From Bedellia somnulentella (Eukaryota; Arthropoda; Insecta; Lepidoptera; Bedelliidae), in NCBI GenBank assembly GCA_963576735.1, contig OY755191.1:4741608-4805607 (forward strand): 64,000 bases of DNA, given 5' to 3'. A program made the translations under genes and the position numbers. How positions within the stretch are numbered: the first letter of the stretch is position 1; every line of letters starts with the position of its first letter. The notes under the pieces are model-generated. The model did not search any database and had not been told where the DNA came from. It saw only the letters and a list, made by a program, of their open reading frames with translations. Positions 21,377 through 31,968 of the stretch are shown in pieces.

Positions 21377-22495
21377 CCCTTATAGCGAAATTAAATGTAT
21401 CCAACACTGATTGGCATATTTATCCTTGAATGGTTTTAATTCGTTCGCAACCAAGAATAACTTTCATGTGTCGACTATACTTTAACTTTCTATTGCCAAA
21501 CTTGCAATAGCAATAAATAATAATCAATGTTCACTGAAATACTTAATATAAATAAACATTACATTAGATATAAACATTCTGATTATACTATTGTGCTAAA
21601 CGAAAACCGATTTGGTATTATACTACAAAATTGCTTACAACAGATTTGAGGAAAAAGGTGAAAGTCGAGCACACTCTATTTCCCATATATGATTCCAATA
21701 CATATCCACAAAATTTAAGACTTTATAAACTTATTAAATTTAAACTTTCCTGTACCCATATTTTGCTTCTAATATGATGAAGTGTCATATGAAGGCCGTG
21801 GGAATAAGCTGCAGAATTAAAATGAAGTCACTAATCACTTTTTCGTCTGGCTTTTTCTAATTGAACGAATTGCATATGTTTTGCAGCGCTTTTAATTAGC
21901 TTCTTGACAGATACGAGTATGCCAGCACTAGAGAAAAAAGGATGAATGATTTCCTTTTGTCTATGAACTGGTAATTTTGAATTAAGAACATAGAGTTCTC
22001 ACCAAAGAGTATATAATTAGAGTTCACATCACACATTTAACTAACGAGAGAAGACTTATGATATTCTATATTCAAATCTGTTAATTTGAAACTAGATTGA
22101 AATTATTTCGAAATTCACACGGGTTGTTTTCTCGATAATAAACTATTGGTAGCAACTGTTTATTCAAGTGCCTGTCTAAGTTATGGTGACTTCTAATGAT
22201 AGCAATATTGGGAATCATAAACAAAATATATTGATACAAGTTCTATTAAATGGCGGTGTCTTTAATAAGGCAGTAGTTTAAAAGTTAATGTTAATTGAAA
22301 TGAAAATTATGAGGAACATTCCAAAATCTTGTGGGCTCGTTTCTTATCCTTGGAGATACTTTTCGTAAAGTTAGAAAATATTTATTGATGTGTAATATGA
22401 TGATACTATCATACATATTCTACGAGTATTATACTTTGAGGCTAGGATAAAGTTAAATCATTGAGGTGTCATATTCTACTTATATTGTCATTATA
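21377..22495. other. 1.1 kb without recognised features
   Basis: No recognised gene or repeat; AT-rich. Confidence 0.3.
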
Positions 22496-22642
22496 CGGCG
22501 AAAAGCCTTCCCCCCATCACGTGAGTACACTGTCCAAGCAAAACGTGGATACTCTGAACACCAAGTGACGATGTCACGTGATGTTCAGAAGTATAAGGAC
22601 CGCTGCCAGCCCCTTCGGGGAGATACGACGAAAACCCTTGAA
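22496..22642 (+). repeat. SINE-B 3' fragment
   Basis: Begins ACGGCGAAAAGCCTTCCCCC and includes CACGTGAGTACACTGTCCAA, GATGTTCAGAAGTAT and CAGCCCCTTCGGGGA. Head and tail are missing. Confidence 0.75.
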
Positions 22643-23010
22643 TGTTGAGTCTTTAGATGGTTATTTATATAATACTAATATTAATACTTTAAAGATTCAT
22701 CGGGCATTCCATTTCCAGCATGCTACCGCGAATATTTTAGAATCCACAAAATTTGCATTAGTTCTGAAGTAATATCGAAAACAGCTGATTCCCATGCTTC
22801 GAATAAAGCAGGATGCACACGTGTTCGTATTCGCAATTTTTTCAATTCGTAAGATTATCCTTAAGGATGACGGAATCCTTTGTTGGTTATTTTGCGCAAG
22901 ACGTGGGAACGTAGGCGGTTTTACCACGTGCGTCAATATCGACTTATACCTGAGTTTTTGCATACGACGTGTGTGAAGAAAAAGAAGAAATAAAATTGCC
23001 TTAACCTAAC
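22643..23010. other. Unrecognised DNA
   Basis: Open frames occur on both strands at 22697-22976 but neither protein has a domain I recognise. A CACGTG-containing patch TTTTACCACGTGCGTC is at 22919-22934. Confidence 0.3.
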
Positions 23011-23072
23011 ATACGGCTATGAGCCCAAGAATGTTTGGCCAGAGTATAGAAAGCAAGTATTCCTCAGAAAGG
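23011..23072 (-). repeat. SINE-A tail fragment, degenerate
   Basis: Weak match to the tail-proximal part (ACGGCTATGAGCCCAAGAAT, then TTGGCCAGAG and TATTCCTCAG). Confidence 0.4.
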
Positions 23073-23077
23073 TGTAG

Positions 23078-23284
23078 GAAGGTAGTGCTGGCTTAGAAGA
23101 GCACAAGTCCAATGCTGCCAGCGGCTGTCAGACAAAGTGACTTAGAGATTTTGAGTGGTTAAAGTGATTTTTGGGGATGGTTGCTAAAGACTCATCACCG
23201 ACCATCATCTGTTTAAACGCGGCTGAGGATATCTCATTCTGAAGATCTTCATACCTCTTTTTGAGATTTATAGCCGTGAGTATA
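23078..23284 (+). repeat. Old SINE-A copy
   Basis: Order of blocks is conserved (GTAGTGCTGGCTTAGAAGAG, GTGATTTTTGGGGATGG, CTCATCACCGACCATC, GCGGCTGAGGATATC, GAGATTTATAGCCGTGAGTA) but divergence is high. The next SINE-A is appended directly to its tail. Confidence 0.65.
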
Positions 23285-23288
23285 TGTC

Positions 23289-23553
23289 TGCTGTGTAGTG
23301 TCGGCTTAGAATATCACTACCCCATTTCTCCCGGTGGGTGTACGTAAGAGGCGACTCACATTATTGGGCTATTAAGGGATTTTTGGGCGATGCGGTTGGA
23401 GACCCATCACCAACAACCTTTATTTTACCATCTTTTCCCCACTCAACTTTCCAAAAGTGGCTCAGGAATTTCTAATTCCTTAGCTCTGGCTACCCCTTCA
23501 AGGGATTTATAGCCGTTAGTATATGTATGTATGTATGAGTATATGTATGTATT
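23289..23553 (+). mobile_element. SINE-A, full length
   Basis: Head GCTGTGTAGTGTCGGCTTAG starts at 23290, immediately after the tail of an older copy. GGTTGGAGACCC is intact. The tail is duplicated: GTTAGTATATGTATGTATG then GAGTATATGTATGTATTC. Confidence 0.88.
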
Positions 23554-23639
23554 CAACAGCGTCAACCGATGATCTATGTGAATCCTAACAACAATTTAAG
23601 ATATTTTGTTTATAATAAAAATGATAATGTAAATGTATA

Positions 23640-23762
23640 GTTTCGTATCTCAACCGTTACGGCTTCGACTTTCAATAAAGGAGATGTGGGTTCACATCCA
23701 GGATCGTGCTTACATCTAAGAGTGGTTTTCTGTAAGTCAATTATGTGGATTGTTTCATTTGT
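23640..23762 (+). repeat. tRNA-headed SINE fragment, family unclear
   Basis: A B-box-like GTGGGTTCACATCC sits downstream of TCTCAACCGTTACGGCTTCG. The rest (GGTTTTCTGTAAGTCAATTA) matches no family listed here. Confidence 0.35.
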
Positions 23763-23763
23763 T

Positions 23764-23987
23764 AGCCGTGTAGTGTCGGCTTAGAATGTCATTACCCCTT
23801 TTTACCCACGGGTGTCGTAAGTGGCGACTGAGGGGATTCAATTGGATACCCATCATCAAAGATACTTTATTTCTACCATCTTGTGCCCTATAAACTTCCA
23901 AAAGTGGCTGAGGAGTTTCGTGCTATGAAGTTCTGGCTACACATTTTTTGAGATTTATGGCCATGGGTATATGTATGTAGTACATAC
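23764..23987 (+). mobile_element. SINE-A, second subfamily
   Basis: Has the subfamily marks GAATGTCATTACCC, CCCACGGGTGTCG, TATGGCCATGGGTATATG. About 30 bp are missing in the middle. Its tail ends at the TA target of the mariner insertion. Confidence 0.8.
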
Positions 23988-23989
23988 TA

Positions 23990-25301
23990 CTCTGTGTAAA
24001 AAGTATCGGGAATATGTCAATAAAAAGACCCGCGTAAAAGAGGTCGTTCAAATTTTTTTACTACATGTTGGTAGCACTGTACTGATTTAGCGCGCAAAAT
24101 TTGAGCGGGATCTGTCATTTAATTTGTTTTAACTACATTTTTTGTTGGTCATAGTTTAGAGTCCTCGGCGATTTTTACAATAGAAAATATTGTTGAACAA
24201 AGAGTGTGCCTTAAATTTTGTGTTTGGAATGATATTTCATGTGGTGAATCACTAAAAATGTTGCGAAATACCTACGGCGAATCGTGTATATCGAAAACAA
24301 GGGCTTATGAATGGTATAAGGCTTTTTAAGAAGGCCGAGAAGTAGTAGTAGACTTGCCTCGTTCTGGTAGACCTTCATCCGCTACGACCAAAGAAAACAT
24401 CGACAGAATCAAGAAGCTAGTGCTCGAAAATCGACGTATGAGTCTGAGAGAGTTGGCTTGTGAGGTGAACATATCTTTTAAGTCCGTCCACAACATTCCC
24501 ATTGACATTTTAGGCATGAAACGCGTCGCCGCTCGACTAGTTCCAAAAGAGCTCAATTTTGTTCAAAAAGCGCATCGAAAGCATGTCGCTGAAGACATGG
24601 TTTCCCGAGCTTCTACGGATCCGACCTTTATGAAACGTATAATAACTGGCGACGAGACATGGGTTTATGAGTACGACATGCAAACAAGCCAACAGTCTTC
24701 AGAATGGCGTCTCGAAAACGAGCCGAAACCCAAAAAACCGCGGCAAAGTCGCTCCAAAATCAAGGTGATGCTGACAGTTTTTTTTGACTACCGTGGTGTG
24801 GTTCACTCCGAATTCCTTCCAGAGGGAGAAACAGTGAATATAGAAAATTATTTAGGCGTCATGAAGCGTTTGCGTGAGAGTATCCGCCGAAAACGTCCAG
24901 ATTTGTGGCAACACAACTCATGGATGCTGCACCATGATAATGCACCATCACACACAGCCATTATAGTGAAAGAGTTTTTAGCGAAAAAATCAACAAAAGT
25001 TCTCGACCAAGCACCGTATTCACCTGATATGGCTCCGTCTGACTTTTTTTATTTCCCAAGTTAAAATTACCACTTCGAGGAAAACGTTTTGAGTTGATAG
25101 AAGCCATAAAAGAAAATTCGCTGAATGAGCTAAAGGCCATACCCCAAATAGCCTATGAAAAATGTATGGAAGACTGGGTGAAGCGGTGGAGATGTTGTAT
25201 TGCAAGCGATGGGCCTACTTTTAGGCGATAAAATAAATTTAGATGAATAATTTGTATTTTTTGTTTTATTGACAAATTCCCGATACTTAGTACACAGAAT
25301 G
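23990..25301 (+). mobile_element. mariner element, 1.3 kb, decayed
   Basis: Imperfect ~33-bp terminal inverted repeats: TCTGTGTAAAAAGTATCGGG at the left (from 23991) and, read on the minus strand, TCTGTGTACTAAGTATCGGG at the right (to about 25299). TA dinucleotides at 23988-23989 and 25302-25303 are the expected target duplication. Length (~1.3 kb) and a single transposase frame fit mariner. The insertion lies between the tails of two SINE-A copies. Confidence 0.92.
24180..25231 (+). pseudogene. mariner transposase (DD34D), inactivated
   Basis: The frame would encode about 350 residues, the usual mariner size. Catalytic residues are all present: Asp in I-T-G-D-E-T-W (about residue 158), Asp in H-H-D-N-A-P-S-H (about 253) and Asp in S-P-D-M-A-P-S-D (about 288), with 34 residues between the last two. 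An N-terminal helix-turn-helix region and the linker G-R-P are recognisable. Three lesions: the start position reads ATA (24180-24182), a TAA stop at 24327-24329 replaces a codon in a K-A-F-x-E-G-R-E stretch, and a one-base deletion near 25060 shifts the frame inside the F-P-K-L motif. The frame then continues to TAA at 25229-25231. It cannot make active enzyme. Subfamily (mellifera/irritans/cecropia etc.) was not decided. Confidence 0.93.
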
Positions 25302-25303
25302 TA

Positions 25304-25556
25304 CATACATACATACATATACTCACGGCTATAAATCCCTTGAAGGGGTAGCCAGAGCTAGGGAATGAGACATTCCTCAGCCACCTTTGGAAGTTGCGTG
25401 GGGAAAAGATGGTGAAATAAAGGTTGTTGGTGATGGGTCTCCAACCGCATCGCCCAAAAATCCCTTAAAAGCCCCAATACCGTTAGTCGCCTCTTACGTA
25501 CACCCACCGGAAGAAATGGGGTAGTGCTATTCTAAGCTGACACTACACAGCAAAAT
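25304..25556 (-). mobile_element. SINE-A, full length
   Basis: Begins directly after the mariner target site with the CATACATACATACATATACTC tail; head CTGACACTACACAGC at 25538-25552. Body is close to consensus, with GGTTGGAGACCC intact on the minus strand. Its left TSD is not recoverable because of the mariner. Confidence 0.88.
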
Positions 25557-25768
25557 AAATATGTATGTAGTATGTATATGTTTCATTTGTTAGAGTTAAT
25601 ATTTGTAATCATAACGATGCAAAAAAATAATATTATGGAGCCCACGTTGCTGAATTTGTATTTAGTCATGATAGAGTGCCGCCATGGGCGAAGGTTCGTT
25701 GGTGTAAAAGTGGATAGGTGGGTAAGATAGTCACACATGGCGAAACAAAGGAAGATTCAGTAATGAAG

Positions 25769-26045
25769 TTAACTGTACAGTACATACATACATATACACA
25801 CGGCTATAAATCCCTAGAAGGGGTAGCCAGAGCTAAGGAATTAGAAATTCCTCAGCCACTTTTGGAAATGTGAGTGGGGAAAAGATGGTAAAAATAAAGG
25901 TTGTTGGTGATGGGTCTCCAACCGCATCGCCCAAAAATCCCTTAAAAGCCCCAATACCGTTAGTCGCCTCTTACTTACACCCATCGGTAGAAACGGGGTA
26001 GTGATATTCTAAACCGACACTATGCGGCATTATTAACTGTACAGT
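25769..26045 (-). mobile_element. SINE-A, full length, 13-bp TSD
   Basis: TTAACTGTACAGT at 25769-25781 and 26033-26045. The copy is close to consensus (tail ACATACATACATATACACAC, head CCGACACTATGCGGC). Confidence 0.92.
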
Positions 26046-26059
26046 TTAGGTCTAAATTC

Positions 26060-26262
26060 GCACTAATTAATTTCTTCCAGGGTGTGTCGTAATAGTTAAT
26101 GTTATTTGGGCGATACGGCTGGAAACCTATCAACAACAACCTATATTTTACTATTATTCTCCCCTAAACTTTCAAAAGTGGCTGAGGAATTGTAAATTCT
26201 GAACCTGTGGGCCACAGCTGTTGCTATCCCTTTTAGAATTTATAGTCGTGAGTATATGTCAG
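26060..26262 (+). repeat. SINE-A, old and partially deleted
   Basis: Retains TTTGGGCGATACGGCTGGAA, AACAACAACCTATATTTTAC, TTTCAAAAGTGGCTGAGG and TTATAGTCGTGAGTATATG. The head is missing. A second possible scrap, GGCTAGCCCCATAATG, lies at 26517-26532. Confidence 0.7.
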
Positions 26263-26264
26263 AT

Positions 26265-26690
26265 TAAGATTTTTTTATTTCTTATTATTCTTCTTTCTCA
26301 TCGTATAAAATATACGGCCTTCTTGACTTAACATAAAATTAAACGAAGATTAAATTTTCGAAAACAGAACATATCCTTTTTACTTCGAAATCCATTATTA
26401 TTTGTTTATTTAATTAGCTTCTGGACGGTACAAAATAGACACTTATTTATGTACTTTTGATGCCCGAGGCTTTGTTAAGACGAATACATTTCTTTCGAGA
26501 GAAATTACATGATCCTGGCTAGCCCCATAATGTAATTCATAGCCCGAAGAAATATTAGTTTTCAAACGAAAGAGACTATTGATTATGGATAATAAATAAA
26601 TAATTATGGGTTATTTTGACATCATGTCACTACTGCACCTTTTTATTGGTTCAATTTTATTTAATAGTTGTGAGTAGATATGGCTAGAAA
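26265..26690. other. Unrecognised AT-rich DNA
   Basis: Nothing beyond the SINE scrap noted near 26520. Confidence 0.3.
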
Positions 26691-26694
26691 ATTA

Positions 26695-26790
26695 ACGTAG
26701 TAGTTAAGAGGCGAAATCTCGTATCGGAGGCCAAGTCTCATTTTGGGTCGTCGAGCCAGCGAAGTAAGTAAGTAGTAAGTTAAGTGTCTT
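26695..26790 (+). repeat. LINE 3' end with GTAA tail
   Basis: CTCGTATCGGAGGCCAAGTC, TCATTTTGGGTCGTCGAGCC and a tail GAAGTAAGTAAGTAGTAAG resemble the 3' untranslated end of RTE-type LINEs that I recall from Lepidoptera. No reverse transcriptase sequence is left. Confidence 0.5.
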
Positions 26791-26794
26791 AAGT

Positions 26795-27042
26795 GTCTGT
26801 TTAGTGTCTTAGAATAGCACTACCCCATTTCTTCCCGTGGGTGTTCGTAAAAGGCGACTAACGGTATTGGGGCTTTTAAGGGATTTTTGGGCGATGCGGT
26901 TGGAGACCCATCACCAAGAACCTTTATTTCACCATCTATTCCCCACGCACCTTCCAAAAGTGGCTGAGGAATTTCTAATTCCCCTGCTCTGGCTACCCCT
27001 TTCTTGGGATTTATAGTCGTGAGTATATGTATGTATGTATGG
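26795..27042 (+). mobile_element. SINE-A, nearly full length
   Basis: The head is shortened (TTTAGTGTCTTAGAATAGCA, lacking the CGG of TGTCGGC). GGTTGGAGACCC intact; tail GTCGTGAGTATATGTATGTA. Overlaps a 120-codon minus-strand frame that is fortuitous. Confidence 0.85.
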
Positions 27043-27304
27043 TGTTCGTAAGAGGGGTCTAAAGGTATTGGGCGTTTAAAGTAATTAATGTATAAATCGT
27101 GAAGAAACCACAAAGCTAAATTTGAGCATAAGGGTGAGACAGAGTATCCTTGCACAGGTGAGATAGAGTTGTCATCTATCATTACGGTCTATTCACCTTT
27201 TTAGAGATATATTTTAAAATAAATATACCGTATAGGTGTAAGTGTTTTAAATGCATACAATAAACTTTATTGACCTATTTTATTATTAATTTAATAACCA
27301 GAGA

Positions 27305-27540
27305 TACATAGAGCCTATGTGGACGGTATTGTTAGTAAAACGTTTTTAGATCAGATAGAAAACGTTCTTATAAAGGAGGGGGTCCGAAGTGAGAAGAATA
27401 AAAGAGCATGTATGAGGAGAAATATGAATGTAAGGTAAGGGAAGAAAGAGAGATTTGTCAAGATCATGCTAAGTGGCGACCGATAGTCTCTGCCTACCCT
27501 AATGGGAATAATGGGCATGAGTATAAGTAAGTAAGTTTAT
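27305..27540 (+). repeat. LINE-E 3' remnant, best copy
   Basis: The frame ends R-E-I-C-Q-D-H-A-K-W-R-P-I-V-S-A-Y-P-N-G (about 27451-27510), then H-E-Y-K and a stop. This is the clearest example of the recurring C-terminus. The terminus is GGGCATGAGTATAAGTAAGT with a GTAA tail. Upstream, R-S-E-K-N-K-R-A-C-M-R-R is in a different register, so indels are present. Confidence 0.75.
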
Positions 27541-27694
27541 AACCAACCGTAGAACTTCTTTAATTACTAATCGAGCGATACGTATATAGCTGGACAAATC
27601 GGTTAAGCACTACAGTGAGCGTAGTTCTTTGACTGCGGCTAAAACGGCCGTTTGATTTAGAACAAGATACGCAATTTTGCCAAATGTTTAAGTC

Positions 27695-28081
27695 ATTTTT
27701 ATAGTAATAACATGACATAACATAAACGTTCACGTCGAATATCACCGAAGGGGTTGGCAGAGGTACTAATCTTCTGAACATCACGTGACTTTGTCACCTG
27801 GTGTTCAGAGTACCCACGTTTTGCAGTGTACTCACGTGATAGGGGGCAGGCCTATCGCCGTTTTGTACGAATACACTGTCACATGACTAAGTACAACTCA
27901 GCCATGTGGGCTTCCTCACGATGTTTTCCCTCACCGTTAACAGCCATGATAAATTAACCACACATATGTCTTTAGAAAAGACAAATTGGTGTAGGAACGA
28001 CCCAGGATTTGAAAACCAGTCGTTTACACGATAACCGAGTGTTCTACCCACTGGGCTATCTCGATTGCTATTTTTATAGTA
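27695..28081 (-). mobile_element. SINE-B, full length, 12-bp TSD
   Basis: ATTTTTATAGTA at 27695-27706 and 28070-28081 flanks the element. Tail (CATAA)n at the left; tRNA-like head at the right, with the complement of the A box in GTTCTACCCACTGGGCTATC. Confidence 0.92.
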
Positions 28082-28344
28082 TTGGATTGAATTAGGCTCT
28101 TGTATTATTATTATTATTATAGTGATTTTATTAATTTCATAACAAAAAGATAATGATGATTATTATATTTGTTTTTATAAATCGACTTTAGAAAACTTCT
28201 GCTACTCCATCTTTATTTAACACCAGCAGCAGCAGTCTGCCAACCTCATACTGAAATAGCTATCTTGTTCTAAATGGCAAATGAAGTAGAAATTGCAGAG
28301 AAAATGAGTAGTATTCTTCTTTACTGACATTCCAAATTATACAA

Positions 28345-28442
28345 ATATACATATGCTCAAGCCGTTAGTTTCCTTGGAGTAGGCAGAGACTATCGATCGC
28401 CACTTGGTAGGACCCTGGCAAACTTCTCTAGCACAATACTAT
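28345..28442 (-). repeat. LINE-E 3' remnant
   Basis: On the minus strand the frame region reads with Q-G/P-T-K-W-R-S-I-V-S-A-Y motifs (complement of GGAGTAGGCAGAGACTATCG, CCACTTGGTAGGACCCTGGC). The end is GGCTTGAGCATATGTATATT, again like the SINE-A tail. Confidence 0.65.
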
Positions 28443-28986
28443 TTGTTTCTATTTGAAATAAGTGAGGTATTTAGGAAACCTTATACCTAATATAACTTTA
28501 CAATTATTATTTTTTCATGGTTAAAACATTTACATAGTTATAAAATATTTATGTGTTAGCTATAATGTGTATTCCACATAAATGACCATTTTAGTACCGG
28601 CACCGTAAAAAGTCGCGTGCGCTTTATACCATTTCGTGGAGCTTTACAAAATAGTAACTTTATAACCGAATAACGACGCGAGTTCACGATTAATCGAGTC
28701 AATAAAATTGATCACAATATCTCCGTTAAAAAGTACTGACTAACACGCAAACTTAAAAAACCGTTAAGCTAAATATTATGTTAAAACTGATAAATTATGA
28801 TTATGTCACACGTAATTTGGAGACAAAGGAGAACACATGTTTATAAGCTAGATAAATAAACATAAACAAGTTATTAATCAGATAAGTTAATTCTTTACTG
28901 ATTTTTTATATGATTACGACGAACATAAATTAACGAACATAAACGAACATAAGTTGTTTTATTAAAATTGAGTTTATTTTGAAATT
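28443..28986. other. Unrecognised DNA
   Basis: Contains three imperfect tandem copies of ACGAACATAAA at 28918-28952. Nothing else recognised. Confidence 0.35.
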
Positions 28987-29075
28987 TTCCGACCAATCAC
29001 AGCGCAGCTCTTTTGAATTTCTAGTGAATTTTTCTGATTGGCCAGTTTGAAAAAATTCCGACCAATCACAGCGCA
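28987..29075. promoter_or_regulatory. Duplicated CCAAT-box segment
   Basis: TTCCGACCAATCACAGCGCA occurs at 28987-29006 and again at 29056-29075, 69 bp apart, with an inverted CTGATTGGCCAG between them (29034-29045). CCAAT is the NF-Y core. It may equally be part of an unrecognised repeat. Confidence 0.35.
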
Positions 29076-29099
29076 TCTCTGATCGACTAAAGTTTGCGC

Positions 29100-29523
29100 G
29101 CACTTATGACACTCAAGCAAAGTCTATGGGCCAAAATCGAAACTTTGAAATTCTGTAACAATTAACTTAATCCAGTTACATCAGATGTCTGAATTTTGTG
29201 CACACCACGGCCGCGAACTGTACAAAACGATACCTGAACCAAATTTCTAGCTTAACTCATCGCGTCACAGGCTTCCGGGCAAGAAAGAGGCTTACAGAAA
29301 TAATATATAAAGAAGATAATCAAAGACGCCCGCGGATCAAAATTCTACGCTTCTGTCTTATTTGATTTCACTCAATTTTATTAATCATCCATTTACTTCA
29401 TACATGTTTTAGAAGATAAGCGGGGTAGAGATATAACGTATCTATTGATTGTCTCCAGCCACTTCACCCAAAATTCACTTAAAAATTTATTCCAAAATAT
29501 AGTAGGGGTTTATGCTTGGAAAG
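29100..29523. other. Unrecognised DNA
   Basis: A possible tail-side scrap of SINE-A second subfamily lies at 29460-29500 (GCCACTTCACCCAAAATTCA). Otherwise nothing. Confidence 0.3.
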
Positions 29524-29775
29524 CTGGGCTGTGTAGTGCCGGCTTAGAATGTCAATACCCCATTATGCCTACGGGTATCGCAAGAGGCGACTAAGGGTAT
29601 GGGGCTTTTTGTATTGGATTTCGGGCGATGCGGTTGGATATCCATCACCGACGATACTTTATTTCTGCCAACTTATCCCCTATCAATTTCCAAATGTGGC
29701 TGAGGAGTTTCTAGCCCCAAAGCTCTCGCTACCCCTTTTTGAGATTTATGGCCGTTAGTATATATATGTATGTCA
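29524..29775 (+). mobile_element. SINE-A, second subfamily, full length
   Basis: Marks: GTGTAGTGCCGGCTTAGAAT, GTCAATACCCC, GGGTATCGCAAGAG, CGATACTTTATTTCTGCC, TATGGCCGTTAGTATATA. A 69-codon frame inside is fortuitous. Confidence 0.87.
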
Positions 29776-30099
29776 TTTCATTATATCTTAAATTCAAGTG
29801 GTCAAGGTATTCTTAATGCCCTTTTCTGCCTATCTCTTTCTAGCTTTGCTCGGTAGCAAAGGATGTGGCAGATTTAATGAGATTCGTTTATCTAAAGTGC
29901 CAACTTACTTACCAGTATAATGAAACTCATAACGATTAAGATGCGCGAAAGAAAGTTAAGATTGATTGAACTGATACAAAGGATTCAATATCCTTAATCC
30001 TTATATCCCTTAAGTACATATTGAGTTTAAAAATTTAGCTTCATTATCTGGTCGCCTTTCGAAATAGTAATTAAAATTTAAAAATAATAAGAAAGATAA

Positions 30100-30394
30100 A
30101 ATAGCCGTATATTTTCAGATCATACCATGAAAAGGTCGTCTAAAATATGTATATTTTATTGATACATACATACATATACTCATGGCCATAAATCCCATAA
30201 AGGGGTAGCCAGAGCTTCAGAGCTAGAAACTCGTCAGCCACATTTGGAAGTTGATAGGGGATAAGATGGTAGAGATAAAGTATCATTGGTGATTAGTCAT
30301 CAACCGCTTAAAAAATTTAATAACCCTATAATAGCCCTATATTTTCAGTTCATACCATGAATAGGTCGTCTGAAAGATATATATTTTATTGATA
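30100..30394. repeat. 65-bp direct repeat flanking a SINE-A fragment
   Basis: AATAGCCGTATATTTTCAGA ... ATTTTATTGATA at 30100-30164 is repeated with about seven differences at 30330-30394. The SINE-A fragment lies exactly between. The repeat is too long for a normal TSD of this family (11-15 bp), so a segmental duplication around the SINE is more likely. Confidence 0.8.
30165..30318 (-). repeat. SINE-A, second subfamily, 5'-truncated
   Basis: Tail CATACATACATATACTCATG, then GGCCATAAATCCCATAAAGG and TAAAGTATCATTGGTGAT. The head side is cut after CAACCGCTTAAAA. Confidence 0.75.
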
Positions 30395-31764
30395 AAACCA
30401 CCAATTGCACATCTACTTGAAAAAAATACTACACTTGTGAAAAAGTGTGATGTGCACTATAGAGAACCTTTATATACAGGATCTACCAAAAGGGGGTGAC
30501 AAGTAAAAGTTGTATAGAATGATTTTTTAAACAATCCCTTGTTGGCTTGTTAGCCCGTTTTTATAACACACTGTATAGGCGTGCGGGTTAACAGATTAAG
30601 AACTACTAGGTTAATCTTACTAAAAGATTTTGTGACAATCAAACCCGATACTTTTTAATAAAGTAAACTTTATTGTCCTTGAATAATATTTGTGTTTAAA
30701 CAGCACCCATAAAAATCTCTATCTCAATACTATTAGACTTCATAAATCGTATGAAATCCAGAAAGAGCAGCTGATGGTTTTTAAATAGGATCTATTAAAA
30801 TTAAACAGTAGTTTGAGAGTCTTCTAACAATACCTGAGTGAACGCATTCTTTTCACAACAATGGTACAATAGAAGGACGCTTCCATCTTACTTTTACCAT
30901 ACTTGAATGGCTTGTCTTGATAATGAGAAGACATTGTGAGTTTTGGATCATGTCTCAATGTACTTTGTGGGTACATTTGGCAAAGTTGGTACTTGGACAT
31001 TTGAACTTTGAGATATATTAATGCAAATTTTGTAATTATATATTTGTTTTGCTACTTTTCACACTTTTGATTAGCAAGCCCCAGAGATATAGGATGGTGT
31101 TATCAATAATTCTTATGAATCAAATGATATCAAATAAAACTTCATACTAAGAATATTTTTTGGGTAGCGTAATAAGCCTTAAGTTATTGAAATTGCGATT
31201 CGAACTTGGATCTATTCAAATGTGAGTCTATCGACACTACTCTATCAAGGCCCTTTTATAATGTAAATGCGGAAGACTAGTCTGTAATCCGATACGGCTG
31301 CTTTGCCAGCAAGGAGATCGTATAGTTTGGGGTGTAAAATATATTTGCATTGAACTGTTGGTATTGTGATGTTAATAGATAGGTCGAATAGATAAAATGC
31401 GGCAGTTGCCAAAGATAGAATCCATTCTTTGAGAAAATGATGCAGAATATTTATGCGATGTTTGGTTTAGAAACCCGAAACAAGTTTTATCATTGAAGGC
31501 GGGAAAACATGGTGTTTAAATTTACTACAACAGTTAGTTGAGATTTCTTATTTCTAATATCACATATAACAAGGCAAGTTGTATTTTGTCAAATCAATAG
31601 CAGATTATACAGAAAAATACACAATCACACTAATTACAGATTTTCACCCATAAAACCAATATAGTCTAACAATATGCTTTACAACTACATTTCTTATATA
31701 TTATTATATATTATATGAAATCCTCTAATTAATCAGGACATAATAAAAAAATCAATAAACATGC
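30395..31764. other. 1.4 kb without recognised features
   Basis: AT-rich. No gene, SINE or inverted repeat recognised. Confidence 0.3.
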
Positions 31765-31968
31765 ATATAACGTCAATAAATCCCTAAAAGAGGTAGACAG
31801 ATCTTTAGACAAAGACATTGATTGAAAAACAAAATGTTTTCTTGTGTCTCCACTCCAACTGCATCGCCCGAAAATCACAAAAAAAGCCCCAATACTCTTA
31901 GCCGCCTCTTACGAACACCTACAGAAAGAAGTGGTAGTGCTATTCTAACCTGACGCTACACAACAAAA
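31765..31968 (-). repeat. SINE-A, old copy
   Basis: Blocks AATAAATCCCTAAAAGAGGT, AACTGCATCGCCCGAAAATC, CTTAGCCGCCTCTTACG and GTAGTGCTATTCTAACCTGA are in order; the centre is deleted. Confidence 0.7.

Noticed and set aside
30395..31764. Hidden exon search in a long featureless stretch
   Set aside because: No extended open frame or codon pattern on either strand; I could not support any feature.
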